A stretch of DNA of 64,000 nucleotides from Thalassia testudinum (GCA_037157565.1 JAZHRO010000019.1:18784001-18848000), one strand, 5' to 3'. Positions 33,601 to 45,239 are shown, counted from the first letter of the stretch. Numbers and translations: made by a program. Notes: generated from the sequence alone by a model not told the origin.

Positions 33601-34861
33601 ATCTCATCAGACCCCGTCCGATTGGCCGAAGGCCAAGAAAGACAAATTACGCTCCGATGCCAAGTATTACATTTGGGAAGACCCGTACCTCTTCCGCATA
33701 GGTGCCGATCAGATCATCCGGAGATGTGTCCCGGAAGGGGAATTCAACAATATCCTCTCTTTCTGCCATGACCAGGCATGCGGTGGCCATTTTGCCGGGC
33801 ATAAAACCGCATCAAAAGTCCTCCAGTGCGGCTTTTACTGGCCCACACTGTTCAAAGATGCATACAATCACTGCAAGGCATGCAGTCGTTGCCAGACTTT
33901 GGGCAACATGAGCCATCGCGACATGATGCCTATGCAATCGATTCTAGTATGCGAAATCTTTGATGTTTGGGGGATTGATTTTATGGGCCCCTTTCCTGTT
34001 TCGGATGGTTTCGAATACATTCTGTTGGCTGTGGACTACGTGTCCAAATGGATCGAAGCCATACCGACCCGAACCTGTGATCACAAAATCGTTCTCAAAT
34101 TCATTCATCAACACATTTTCTCAAGGTTCGGGATTCCTCGTGCAATAATCTCTGATGGGGGGACCCATTTCACAAATGCTCAGTTTAGGTCACTGATGAC
34201 CAAATACGGGGTGTCTCACCGAATCTCTACTCCTTACCACCCCCAAACTAATGGTCTAGCTGAGCTGTCTAATCGGGAGATCAAGAAAATCCTGCAAGTC
34301 ACTGTTCGACCTGACAGGAAGGACTGGTCGTCCCGACTTCCGGAAGCATTGTGGGCCTATAGGACCGCCCGCAAGACCCAATTGGGCATGTCTCCCTTTA
34401 GACTGGTGTACGGAAAGGCATGCCACCTTCCCGTAGAACTGGAGCATAAAGCCTATTGGGCAGTACGGAACTGTAATCTAGATCTTTCCAAGGCTGGGAC
34501 CCACAGAAAACTCCAAATCAGCGAGATCGATGAATTACGCCTAGACGCGTACGAGAACTTGCAAATCTACAAGGAGCGGGTTAAAGCCTTCCACGACAAA
34601 CACATCTCGAGAAAGATCTTTCATCCTGGTCAAAGGGTCCTACTCTTTGATGCCCGACTAAAACTCTTCCCAGGAAAACTGAGATCCAAGTGGGTCGGAC
34701 CATATTTGGTCCGACAGGTTTTTGGAAATGGAGCAATCGAAATCAGTCCACTCAGCCACGATTCTGAACCTTTCATCGTGAACGGTCAGAGACTCAAGCC
34801 GTTCATCGATGTAACTTCTACTGATTTGGCTGAGGCATCTTATATCCTCCTTTCCCCTTGA
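30668..34861 (+). pseudogene. A1 pol: protease, reverse transcriptase, RNase H, integrase
   Basis: The frame continues directly from gag. Numbering from 29321, the protease loop DLGAS has its aspartate at residue 696. RT runs from about 990 to 1190 with MPFGLCNAPATF and the FMDD box at 1126-1129. RNase H covers about 1270-1385 ([21 protein letters not shown]). Integrase has its H/H/C/C finger near 1488-1521 and a complete catalytic triad, D1553, D1612 and E1648, with 35 residues between the last two. The frame ends in TGA at 34859. Only two lesions are seen, TAG at 32531-32533 and 33179-33181; both sit where the diverged copy has glutamine. No frameshift occurs. No chromodomain is present, as expected for Athila. 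Confidence 0.93.
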
Positions 34862-35124
34862 GCTTATTGCGCCCAGCCGATGGCGTAAAACTCAGCGCTT
34901 AACAGGAGGCAGCCCGTCATTCTCTTTGAAAACCTGAAACTTGTTCTGACACCTTTTAGCACTCAAAGTTCACCCTTGTAGACAGCCGACCCCAACTCAG
35001 ATGCTTGCATCTGGGATTTGAAATCGTCCGCAAAAATTCAACCCGACCCATCCACTCATCCAAATTTCTGTCTTAAGGAATGAACTAAGACCCCCTAGGT
35101 TACAATGAGGACATTGCAAATCTT

Positions 35125-35139
35125 AGGCATGGGGGGGTA
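35125..35139 (+). other. Internal polypurine-like block
   Basis: AGGCATGGGGGGGTA closely matches the true tract AGGCATGGGGGTA at 36391-36403 but lies about 265 bp after the pol stop. It may be an extra plus-strand priming site. The diverged copy has a weaker version near 55425. Confidence 0.6.
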
Positions 35140-35742
35140 TGAAAGTGCAAAACTTGTAAGAAAAGGTTTCAAACAAAAAAATTCACATATGCCAAAAACA
35201 CCATAAAAATTAAAAAATTTTCGAAAAAGAATAAGAGGAAAAGAGAAGGAAATTTTGTGAAGGAGAAAAGAAACAAAATGAAAAAGGAGCACAAAATTAT
35301 GAGAAAAAGTGATAGCCATTAGTAAGGAACTAAGGAATTAACCTAAGTTCTAGACCTCATTCAAGAAAAGTGCACAAAGAGATTAGTAAAGAATGCAAAC
35401 CTTAGGCATTCTTGAATAGACTCTTAGTACCCATTAAGATCTGGACACTCCTCAAGAGGTTGAGGAAAATGAAAAGCTGAAGTATTAGATCTAAGGCTTA
35501 GGGAGTATTCGGCCTCGTTAACTAATTTTTGGTTTACGGGACTCAGTAACCTAAGCACCCTAACCTCACACACAGCCTGGTTCAGTAAGCGTAAAAATCA
35601 GAATCACGCAGAAGCGTCGCAAAATTCTGAAAAGAACACCTAGAATAGGAGCGGCCGATCAACACAAGTTGATTTGGACGAGTTCCCAGCGCGGAGAGGC
35701 GGGAAATCCCCTCGAAGATGCGTAACAAAATATCATCTCCTC

Positions 35743-35794
35743 GGTGCTTGTCTCTTAGGATATTTACATATCCTACTGGGGGCATGCAAGCACT
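35743..35794 (+). other. Conserved nested RNA hairpin
   Basis: An inner stem AGGATAT/ATATCCT with a TTAC loop (35757-35774) is enclosed by an outer stem GTGCTTG/CAAGCAC (35744-35750 and 35787-35793). The minus-strand Athila copy keeps both stems at 54687-54738 with pair-compatible differences. Confidence 0.75.
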
Positions 35795-35809
35795 CTGCTG
35801 GTTCAGATT

Positions 35810-35960
35810 CCATGGATGGCATTATCTCGAAGTGTCAATTGCCAGGGTCTGGATTCGGCCACGGAACACCATGGATGGGATTATCTCGAAATCTCAATAG
35901 CCAGGGTTCCGGGGGTTGCCATGGGCGGTGCTATCTCGAAGCATGGATCGCCAGGAACCC
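35810..35960 (+). repeat. Three degenerate 50-60 bp repeats
   Basis: Repeats begin with CCATGG at 35810, 35869 and 35919. Each contains a TATCTCGAA-type block and a GCCAGG block. The minus-strand Athila copy also has three (54511-54669). Confidence 0.8.
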
Positions 35961-36390
35961 TTGAGGATTGATGATGGGAGCAAGGAATCTGATACAGACC
36001 GTGTTGAAAAGCCAATCCTAGGCTAGAACTAAAAAGAAAAAGAGAGAGAAAACTCTCCAAACAGAAAAACTTTCTATCTCTCTCTTACAAAACGCACTGC
36101 GAACTGAGCCAGGGCTAAAATCATTTCAAGCACGGGTGCTTTAACCACGAAGTCCAATAAACCTTAGGTTAGTTCTTGTAGACCTTAAAAACCTTTGCTA
36201 AAAGACTGAGGCTAAGGCTAGACAGATTTGGATCTTGATTGGTACTAGAGTACCTTTTAGGCCTATGGTCAGCATTCTAACCTAATCTATGCTCAAATAA
36301 AAAAAGGCACTTATCGAAAACTATTAAAAACTTCATGGTCTAGAACAAGGGTTGAAACCTTAAGTTTTTGCTAAGGGACTAGCAAAAGCT

Positions 36391-36403
36391 AGGCATGGGG
36401 GTA
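36391..36403 (+). other. A1 polypurine tract
   Basis: AGGCATGGGGGTA directly precedes the TGATGAG start of the 3' LTR. It primes second-strand synthesis. The G-run is short and is followed by TA. Confidence 0.85.
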
Positions 36404-39226
36404 TGATGAGAACCTCATCATGAGCCATAACTAGCTCATTTTGACCTAATACAAAGGATAAAAGCTCCTACATATCTCAAGGAAAGGCTTAACTCAGAGG
36501 ATTCTGAGTTTGAGAAGAAAATAAGTCATAAGGGGTAAAAATGCAACTTTACCAGTATAATCTGCATACAGGGTAATTCAGGGCCCAAACATAGGTCAAA
36601 GCAGCTTAATAAGAATAAAAGTGGGATGAGATGATCTAGCAAGGGCTACAGCACTTCCAAGAAACTAAATGATAATCTGTAACCCTAAAATAACCCACTT
36701 CAATTCACGAGGTTAGAGGCAAAGTAAAAATAGAATAAACCCTCTAAAATTCATAGAAAAATAATCTCTAGGGTTTAGAACCTTCAATTTGGCCTTCAGA
36801 ACCCATTTTGACCTACATTGAGAACCATGCCCAATTAATAACTTAATTTGGGTTTTTGCATAAATTGACCAGTCAAACAAGGTTTAATATAGAAATGAAA
36901 TTCACCATCAGATTCCTTAGGTCCTAATTAATCATGTATAAAAACTTGAGCCTAAGAAGAAACCTCCTTGACCGACTTTACACTTTGGTCCTCATATATT
37001 TACTTTTTGGCCCTCAACTTCTGAACCATCGCATTTTGGCCCCCAACTCTCCTTCGTTCTTCGCATTCAGGTCCCCCTGCAAAACCTGCCAGCACCATGC
37101 TCCGGCGACCTTGCGCGGAGCATGGCGCCGCGCAGGGTGAGGGGGGAAGCCTGGCAAGTAAACCGGGGGTGCCCTGCGTCGTCAGCCGTCGCAGGGACCC
37201 CCCCTGGTCGCTGTAGCCCACCATATCGGCCGTGCGAACGCACGGACGGTATGGGTTTTCGTTTCCGGCCATCCTCCGGTGAGGGAGACACGTCGTCTCC
37301 CTCCGCCTTCCTCCCTGTTTTGATCCCTATAAATACCCCCTGTTGCTTCACCGACCGGGGCAGCTCGGGTCTGACGGAGAAAACCCCCAACTTTCCTCTC
37401 TTCTCTCTCCGGCAGACGCTCACCAGCTCCGGCGGTTCCTCCCCCTTCTCCTCTTCGCTCTGCCGCAATACCAGCAGCAGAGACTTCCTCCCCTGCTCTT
37501 CCCGCGCCACGCCGCACCCAGCTGGCGCCTCTCCGGCTCTCTGCTCGCCGCCGCCCCTTTCCCTGAGCATCGTCTTCTCGGCGACAGTTGATACGACTGT
37601 CGCCCTGCTGCTCCCCCTTCGTCCCTGCAAGTAAGCTAGAACTACTTCCCTTCTTCTCCTCTTTCTTTCCCCGCTTTCAATTTGTTCAATTAAGCCCTCG
37701 ACCGACCCTGACCATCGTCACCCCCTTCGTCTCCGGCCACCCTCCGGCGAGATGCTCCCATCGCTCCACAGCCTCACACACCTCGCCGACCCTCACCGAA
37801 CCTCCGCCTCATCACACTGAGCACCCCCCACCCCTCCACTGCCACTCCACACCTCCGTTACGTTCCCCCGAACAAACCCATTCCTCCGGTTGCAGTCCAA
37901 CCTAGGGCTGCCGCCAGACACCACCTTGCGGCTTGCCGCGCAGCTCCACACCTTCGCCGTGCCACTGCGAAGGTTCCCCAGTGGTTTGATCAGGCCGAGA
38001 GGCCATATTCGTGTCCGACAGGTTTTGAGGTTCGACTGCCATTAACGCACATTGAAGCAGCTTCTCCCACTCTCCAGGCTTGAGGACTCCAGGTCTCCAG
38101 CTGCTGCGGATTACGGGGAGTCTTGCGAAGGCAGCCAGCCAGCAACCGACGCAAATCGAAGCCGCAGCTGCAGAAGCTAGGCCGCGGTCTCCCAGCAGGC
38201 GCACGCGAGGAGAGGCCTCCGTTTAGTCCCACATCGGTAAGCCTCACAACCTCTTCACAGTTTAAATTGATTTTGTGCATTAGCCTTATTGCCTCAGCAC
38301 ACGGGGTGAGGTCCCCTTCACCCGCCCGGTTACCCGGTCTCGTCCGCGCTCACGCCCCGCGGACCTGACCCGACCCGACTTAAGACTGACCTGCACTCCT
38401 CGCCCACCAAGCACGCCGGTGGGCCTGGACCCGGACCTGATCCGTACCCGACTACCCGGCAGCTCTGGGAGAGCTTTCCCAAGAGTGGTTTCAGAGAGAG
38501 AGAGACGTGGGGGGGAGAGGGTAGAGTAGGTTTTGTCCTCTGACGTAAGCTCTGAAGTGTGCAGGCACAGGTGAAGAAGAAGGACCGCGGAAGAAGAAGG
38601 AAGCTGAGGGAGACACTGTAGCAACAGGCAGTTTAAGTCGTCTGATTTGGAAATCAGACGACGTCCTGAAGGGAAAAGAAGAAAGAAGGAGGGGCGACGT
38701 CCTGACTGGAAAAAGAAAAGAAGAAAGAAGGAGGGGCGACATCCTGAAGAGAAAAGAAGAAGATCTGAAGAAAGACAGAAGAAAAAGGAAGAGCAGGAAC
38801 AGCTGGAAAAAGAAGAAGAACATCACCTCTGCAGACAAAGAAGAAGAAGAAGAACATCACCTCACCTCTGCAGACAAAGAAGAAGAAGAAGAACATCACC
38901 TCTGCAGACAAAGAAGAAGAAGAAGAACATCACCTCTGCAGACAAAGAAGAAGGAGAAGAGCATCACCTCTGCAGACAAAGAAGAAGAAGATCTGAGATG
39001 AGGAGAAACAAAGAGAAAACAACAAATCCTTTCTCTCTCTTTCTTTATTTTTTTTGTAAAAGAAACATGTATATCTCTAGAATACAACTTGCTCCCTGAG
39101 TTCGACCTCGGGAACTCTTTTCCGAGTAAAAAAAAATTTTATATATTTGAAATGATGGCAACAATTGGCTATACTACGACGCTATAACAATAAAACCCGG
39201 TTGTCAACTCAAACGAGGAGCCACCA
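36404..39226 (+). repeat. A1 3' LTR
   Basis: The LTR is 2823 bp, near-identical to the 5' LTR. It differs by scattered substitutions and by one extra unit of the GAA-rich array. Its snRNA-like promoter is at 38226-38267. Antisense, glycine-rich and RG-rich frames in both LTRs are chance frames. Confidence 0.97.
38226..38267 (+). promoter_or_regulatory. snRNA-like USE plus TATA box in the A1 3' LTR
   Basis: GTCCCACATCG (38226-38236), 24 nt, then TTTAAAT (38261-38267). The first T4 run after the expected start is in GGTTTTG at 38529-38535. Confidence 0.65.
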
Positions 39227-39231
39227 GTGAC
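39227..39231. other. Athila element target site duplication GTGAC (right)
   Basis: It is identical to 25449-25453. Confidence 0.95.
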
Positions 39232-40305
39232 TATCCCCTCTTTGTGTAGAGCGGAGCTAGCCGCCTTGGGTTGGGACTCAGGGTTAGGATTAGCCACTCT
39301 ACATCGACTTCTGTTGACCCTCGTGTACACGGTACCGAGGCGAGCTACTAGTGTAGGGAGGGAGCTAGCCACCCCACAGGGCCTGGGGTTTAGCTGGCCA
39401 CCCTACACCGACTTGTTAGGCCCTCTGGGCAAACTGGGGTAGTCAGATTAGGGTACGTGGACTGTGGAGGGGCGAGACCCCTATTTGGTTCTAAGGGGCT
39501 AGACCCTTATTTTTGAGAGGGCTAGGCCCTATACTGTTCCGTGTTGTACTTTGGGCGTACCCGCTAGCGGAAATGACTGACCACGCGTTAGTGTAGGGTA
39601 GCTACCCGTGCGGTTACCATGCGTGCCGTAGTCACCGGTACGTCTTGACAGTGACCTCAGGGTGGTTGACTGGGTGTAGGACTGCCACGGGGGACTCTCC
39701 CGACCAGGAGAGCACCACATGTACCTTTTACTCTTCAGAAAAGACTATAATCAAGATCGTTCCCATGAGGAACATGCAACATCAAGAAAATTTGAAAGTT
39801 GATGAAAAGGGGTGAAAAGGAAATGCATGTAAAATAAAATAACTAGAAAAGATAATTAAACCTGTTACTTTTATTGCATTAGATAGTATAGTTACCACTC
39901 TACTTAGTGTTCGCTGACTTTGTCTCTTTCATAACACTGTTCAGGTCTTGGAGTTGAGCAGCCCGAGCTTTCGGCTGCGAAGGGTGCTGGGCCCAGTCGA
40001 GCCCAGCCGTAGTTTTTCTGCTCTTCTTTTTGTACTGTTGTAGTGAGTTTTTGACTTTTAGTTGCTATTGTTGTTTCGGTTACTTTCGTTTTCGTTGTCT
40101 CTGTTGTTGTGGTGATATGTATTGGAACAGTAGTTTTACTTTCCTTTACTGCTTTGCTTGTTTTTACTGCTTAGTTATATTGCATATGTGATTGTGGTTT
40201 ACTTTCCTACTTTTTGGTTATTTCTTGTTGGACGACTGGGTCTTGGGATTAGTTGAGGTGAGTCGGTCTTGGGTCCTGTAGGGATTCGGGAACCGAGTCG
40301 TAGCA
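39232..40305 (+). mobile_element. Tekay element T2, 5' LTR, right fragment
   Basis: It continues the LTR after the Athila insertion and matches 46922-47960. It ends in CCGAGTCGTAGCA directly before the primer site. It contains no gene. Confidence 0.92.
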
Positions 40306-40308
40306 AGA

Positions 40309-40320
40309 TGGTATCAGAGC
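40309..40320 (+). other. T2 primer binding site (initiator tRNA-Met type)
   Basis: TGGTATCAGAGC lies three bases after the LTR end, exactly as in T1. Confidence 0.95.
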
Positions 40321-40484
40321 ATGGTCGTCCTGAGAAGTGAACCAACTAGCTTGAGAATAACCATACATGTGCATGTAACTAGGGTAGCCACCATAAATTG
40401 CTTTGATATCTGTTCTGAGTCCTCTTTCAAAGGAATTCAATAGCATTGACCCTTTTATTCTATCTTCGCATCTCCTTGCAAGAG

Positions 40485-41610
40485 ATGCCTCGTCGGAAAG
40501 TTCTCGAGGTGGGCTACGGTCACGGCCGTGGACGAGGTTGGAGGGGCAGACGTGCCAGGCCTGAGGTGCCAGTTGACCCACCTCTTCTCCCGGGTGTTCA
40601 AGCCATGGATCTCGCCTAGTTGATCAGAGACATAGTAAGAGAGGAGCTCCACCAGCCTCCACGGGCACCTCTCCCTAAGGACGTGGAGAGGGAGTCTTTG
40701 GTGGGATAGAGAGACCGCCGCAGCGCTGGATGAGCAGGAGGGGGTGGTCCTCCACTGCCCCCATCGCACTCTAACACTTCCGAGCATGAGCCCTCCTTGC
40801 TTGGAGGCGTGCCCGTTCCCCCACTGCAGCTGCACCATGAGCTTTTCGGATAGTTCTGGAAGCTGAAGCCCCCCTCCTTCAAGAGGGATGAGGATCCGTC
40901 TGAGGTAGAGGACTGGCTGGAGCAGATAGAGAAGGTGTTTGACACCCTTCACCCTCTTGCGGAGTGCCGCGTGGCCTTTACCACGTACCAGCTAAAGAGT
41001 GTGGCACACAGGTGGTGGAGGGCAGTCAGATGCCAGGAGAGGGGAGACCCGACGTGGGACAAGTTCGTGATCCTCTTCTGCGAGCAGTACTTCTTGCAGA
41101 CTTGGCAGGACCAGAGGAGGCGGGAGTTCCACACTCTCCGCCAGGGGACGGTGATTGTCAGCGTGTATCGCACACGCTTTCTGGAGCTGTCACGTTTTGC
41201 TTCGATAGCCGTAGCTACAGAGGAGGAGTGCCTGTGGAGGTTCACTGAGGGGCTCCAGTCGGCTATTCGGGGGTATGTCAAACCCCTGAGGCTGCCCACC
41301 TTCTTGAGAGTGGTGGAGGCAACCACGATCTACGAGGAGACCAACCTGGTCGCGCGAGACACCGACGGCAGACGGAAGAGGCCCTACCAGCCAGAGTACT
41401 CTCAAAGCCGTTGAGAGAGGAGGCACACGGCACCCACAGGAGAGCCATCTCATTTTGCAGGGCCGTTAGTGGCCTTTAGGGGCCCCAGACAGGGTCCAGC
41501 TGCCAGCACTGGACCCCTGCCCAACCGTCAATAGGGACCTACTGAGGGAGGGAGTCAAGTTCCCCACTGCTACCAGTGTTGTCAGCTGGGCCACATCAGG
41601 AGGGACTGCC
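40485..41610 (+). pseudogene. T2 gag
   Basis: The start is the ATG at 40485 (MPRRKVLEVG, then an RG-rich stretch), homologous to T1 gag. In-frame stops interrupt the N-terminal part, the first being TAG at 40617. The capsid core (40935-41414) is open and has AHRWWRAV, EFHTLRQGTVIVSVYRTRF and FTEGLQSAIRGYVKPL blocks. The zinc knuckle CYQCCQLGHIRRDC (about 41566-41608) keeps the CCHC pattern lost in T1. It would have formed the virus-like particle core. Confidence 0.87.
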
Positions 41611-42300
41611 CATCTAGGGCTAGAGCACAGCAGATGCTCCCCGCACCGAGCGCTAGAGGCTGAGTTGGTGGTCGTGGTCCCCAAGCACTTGGGGGAGGGT
41701 AGCAGTCACGAGGAGGGTACCGACCAGCGGTTGCTAGCTCAACCCAGAGTGTAGCTGCTTCGTCTACACCGAGGGCTGAGGGGCGTATCAACGCCTTGAC
41801 AGACAGAGACGCCAAGGCTTCCGGTTCAGTGGTGGCATTTATGGTTACCGTTTTCGACAGATTAGTGTACGTACTTTTTGATTTCGGCACCACACACTCT
41901 TTTGTTGCTGTGAGTTTTGCTGTCAGTTTGGGACAAGATAGTGTGCTATTAGAGGATCCGTTTGTGATAAGAGGGTCAGGTGGCCAGTTGTTTGTAGCTG
42001 GGGAGGTATACATGGACTGTGAGGTTAGTATAGGGGGACACAACCTCCCTGCTGACCTGATTGTGATATCGATGGAGAATTTTGGCATGATTCTCAGGAT
42101 GGACTGGCTGTCCACCTACCACGCTTTGGTGGATTGTTTCAGGAGGAAGATCGTCTTCTCCATATTGGAGTTTCCTTCCTTTGAGTTCCATGGACAGCCG
42201 GTGGATGGAGGTTTCAGATGCATCTCCGCACTTCGGGCAGCAAGGCTATTGAGCCAGGGGTGTGAGGGCTTCCTAGCCTATGTAGTATCAGAGCCTAGCC
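41611..42300 (+). pseudogene. T2 aspartic protease region
   Basis: The active-site loop reads LFDFGTTHSFV, so the S or T of the D-S/T-G triad is phenylalanine. The following GQDSVLLEDPFVIRG and MDWLSTYHALVDCF blocks match T1. The region is open from 41796 to 42581, running into RT. The altered active site argues for a non-functional enzyme. Confidence 0.83.
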
Positions 42301-43735
42301 CCATGGCTGACTTTCAGAGCATTCCGATGGTTTGTGAGTACCTTGACGTGTTTCCAGAGGAGTTGCCAGGACTACTACCCAAGCATGAGATCGAGTTTGA
42401 GAACTCACTGGTGCCAAGGACCAGCCCCATTTCTACTGCACCATACCGGATGGCACCACTTGAGCTGCGAGAGCTCAAGTCACAGCTACAGGACCTGTTG
42501 GAGAAAGGCTTTGTGAGGCCCAGTGCATCCCTATGGGGAGCCCCTATGTTGTTTGTGAAGAAGAAGGATGGTACCCTGTGACTTTGTGTTGACTACAGAC
42601 AATTGAATAGGGTCACCATTAGGAATAAGTATCTGTTGTCGAGGATTGATGACCTTTTTGACCAGTTGCGAGATGCCACAGTGTTCTCTAAGATAGATCT
42701 GAGGTCAGGCTACCACCAGTTGAGGATCAGGGAGACCGGTGTCTCCAAGATAGCTTTCCTTACCCGGTACGGGCAATACGAGTTATTGGTCATGCCGTTT
42801 GGGCTAACCAACGCCCCCGCTACTTTTATGGATTTGATGAATCGGGTTTTCAGACCATACTTGGACTTGTTTGTGGTGGTATTCATCGATGACGTACTCG
42901 TTTACTTGTAGGATCAAGCACAGCATGGACAACATCTACGGATGATTCTAGACACTTTGAGGCGATGTAGGCTGTATGCCAAGTACAGCAAGTGCGAGTT
43001 TTGGTTGAGGCAGGTGACTTTCTTGGGCAACGTGATCTCAGGGGATGGTTTGGCTGTGGACCCAGCCAAAGTTGAGGCTTTACTCAGGTGGGAGAGGCCA
43101 CATACAGTGACAGAGATACACAGCTTTTTGGGACTGGCAGGTTACTATCGACGATTTATTAGAGAATTCTCACAGATTGCACGTCCTATGACCCAGTTGA
43201 CTCGGAAGGATGTTCCCTTTGCCTGGACTGATGCATGTGAGGCATGTTTTCAGGAGCTGAAGGAGAGGCTGACTTCAGCTCTTGTGCTCACCATCCCGGA
43301 CAACAGTGGCAGTTTTGTGGTCTACACAGATGCTTCGTTGCAGGGGTTAGGGGGTGTACTCATGCAGCGAGGTCACGTTGTCGCTTACGCCTCGCGACAA
43401 CTAAAGCCCCATAGCATAGCTATCCTACCCATGACTTAGAGCTGGTAGCTATTGTCTTCACGCTAAAGACATGGAGGCAGTACCTTTACGGTGAGACCTT
43501 TAAGATTTTCACAGATCATAAGATCCTTGGGTACTTGTTTGACCAGAAGGAGCTTAACATGAGATAGAGATGTTGGTTAGAGCTCTTGAAGGACTATGAC
43601 TGCAGCATCTCCTACCATCCAGGGAAGGCCAATGTGGTGGCTGATGCCTTGAGTCGGAAGGCACCCGCCCACTTGGCCAGTCCACAAGCACAGAGTTGGA
43701 GACTTATGGAGGAGTTGGGCAGTTGGTGACCCCGA
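42301..43735 (+). pseudogene. T2 reverse transcriptase and RNase H (disrupted)
   Basis: RT motifs are [33 protein letters not shown] and the FIDD box near 42887. A TGA at 42579 replaces the arginine codon of the [13 protein letters not shown] motif, a C-to-T change in a CGA codon. A TAG follows VLVYL at 42909. RNase H ([13 protein letters not shown], intact here) is frameshifted after RQLKP near 43410, and further stops follow to about 43735. Confidence 0.9.
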
Positions 43736-45071
43736 GAGTCACAAGGATATTGTGGGGCAGTGACAGGGATACGGAAGACACGACCAGATCTGATAGATCG
43801 CATCATCACGGGACAGATGACAGATCTGTACTTATAGACGTTGCGGGATAGAGTGCTGTCAGGGGACCTAGGAGACTTTTCTTTTACAAATGAGGTGCTG
43901 CGCATAAGGGGATGCTTGTGCGTTCCCAGGGATGAGGAGCTGTTGAGAGAGGTCCTGACGGAGGCGCACTGGTCTAGGTTCACCATACATCTTGGGAACA
44001 CAAAGATGTATCATGATATGAGGCGGACTTTTGGTGGAGAGGGATGAAGCAGGATGTGGGTGTGTTCGTGCAGTAGTGTTTAGTGTGCCAGTAGGTGAAG
44101 GCCGAGCACCAGAGGCCTGCTGGGCCGTTGCAGTCACTTCCTACGCCAGAGTGGAAGTGGGAGAGCATCACCATGGACTTGGTGGTGGGTCTACCAGTTA
44201 CTTAGCGAGGACACGATGCAGTCTGGGTGATAATGGATAGGCTGACGAAGATGGTGTGTTTCCTGCTGATCTGAGTCACCTTGGGACCCGCACAGTCGGC
44301 AGAGAGATACATTCGTGATGTAGTACGCCTGCACGGAGTTCTGCGTGAGATTGTATCCGACAGAGATACCCATTTTACTTCCCAGTTTTGGGTTGAGTTT
44401 CAGCAGGCTTTGGAGACACGGTTGAGGTTCAGTACCGCGTACCACCCCTAGACGGACGGACAGTCAGAGTGCACCATACAGACACTTGAGGACCTTTTGC
44501 GTGCCTGTGTACTGGACTGGAGAGGCTCTTGGGAGGAGCATTTACCCTTGGCAGAGTTCGCATATAATAACAATTACCACTCGAGCATCGGCATGGCACC
44601 TTACGAGGCTCTGTATGGACAGAGGTGTATTGCACCCTTTAGTTGGGTCGAGGTGGGGACCAAGTGAGAGGTTGCCTCAGGCTAATTCGACAGAGTCAGA
44701 AGGTGATAAAGCAGATCCACAGACGACTCCTCACTGTCAGGAGCAGGCAGAAGAGTTATGCTGACTGAAAATGCAGAGAGGTGCAGTTCAAGGTTGGGGA
44801 TCACGTATTCCTCCACGTTTCACCCATGAAGGGCTTGCAGCATTTTGGGGTAAAAGGGAAGCTTGCGTTGAGGTTTGTAGGGCCCTTTGAGGTCCTGGAG
44901 CGGGAAGGACCCGTTGCTTACCGGCTTTCCCTTCCTCCCCAGCTTTCTAGAGTGCACAACGTGTTCCACGTGTCTAACCTCAGGAAGTACGTCGCCGATC
45001 CCAGTCACGTTCTGAGCCACGAGAGTGTCAAGGTGGGTGACGACCTGACCTACCCTGAGAGATCAGTGTAG
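43736..45071 (+). pseudogene. T2 integrase (heavily decayed)
   Basis: Pieces of the integrase are recognisable in several frames: RGCLCVPRDEELLREVLTEAH with the start of the zinc finger (43841-44047), then fragments of the catalytic core to about 44640. The C-terminal module QFKVGDHVFLHVSPMKGLQHFG...HVSNLRKY lies at 44781-45071. Many stops and frameshifts separate them. Confidence 0.82.
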
Positions 45072-45215
45072 ATACGAGATAGAGCCGTCCGGAGTCTGAG
45101 ACAGAAGCAGGTACCCCTGGTGAAGGTTTTGAGGAGAAGCCAACAGCACGAGGAGGTTACCTGGGAGCCTGAGGCGGCAATGCGAGAGTGGTACCTGGAG
45201 CTTTTTGAAAGTACG
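45072..45215 (+). pseudogene. T2 chromodomain remnant
   Basis: After a stop at 45069 the same frame shows VRSLRQKQVPLVKVL and a VTWEPEAAMREWY segment, equivalent to the T1 chromodomain. The tryptophan normally found in VLWR is not kept. Confidence 0.75.
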
Positions 45216-45239
45216 TCTTTTCGGACCTACTTTGGTCAT

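Larger units (their letters stand above)
34862..36390 (+). other. A1 3' non-coding region (no env-like gene)
   Basis: About 1.5 kb without a substantial frame. It includes a second polypurine-like block (35125-35139), a conserved nested hairpin (35743-35794) and three repeats with CCATGG and TATCTCGAA (35810-35960). Much of 35645-35965 aligns with 54511-54840 in the minus-strand Athila copy, so the region is conserved although non-coding. Some Athila elements carry an env-like gene here; none is detectable. Confidence 0.8.
25454..39226 (+). mobile_element. Athila-type LTR retrotransposon, complete and young (element A1)
   Basis: The element is 13,773 bp, with near-identical LTRs (25454-28242 and 36404-39226), a perfect GTGAC duplication, a tRNA-Asp-type primer site, one gag-pol frame and a polypurine tract. 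The protease (DLGAS), RT and integrase sequences are characteristic of the Athila lineage. By eye the first 650 bp of the two LTRs differ at about eight substitutions (near 1%), so the insertion is recent. It interrupts the 5' LTR of Tekay element T2. The frame has four TAG codons and no frameshift. No env-like frame lies between pol and the 3' LTR. Confidence 0.97.

Noticed and set aside
34862..36390. An env-like gene between Athila pol and the 3' LTR.
   Set aside because: No frame exceeds about 100 codons and none has a signal peptide or membrane segment.
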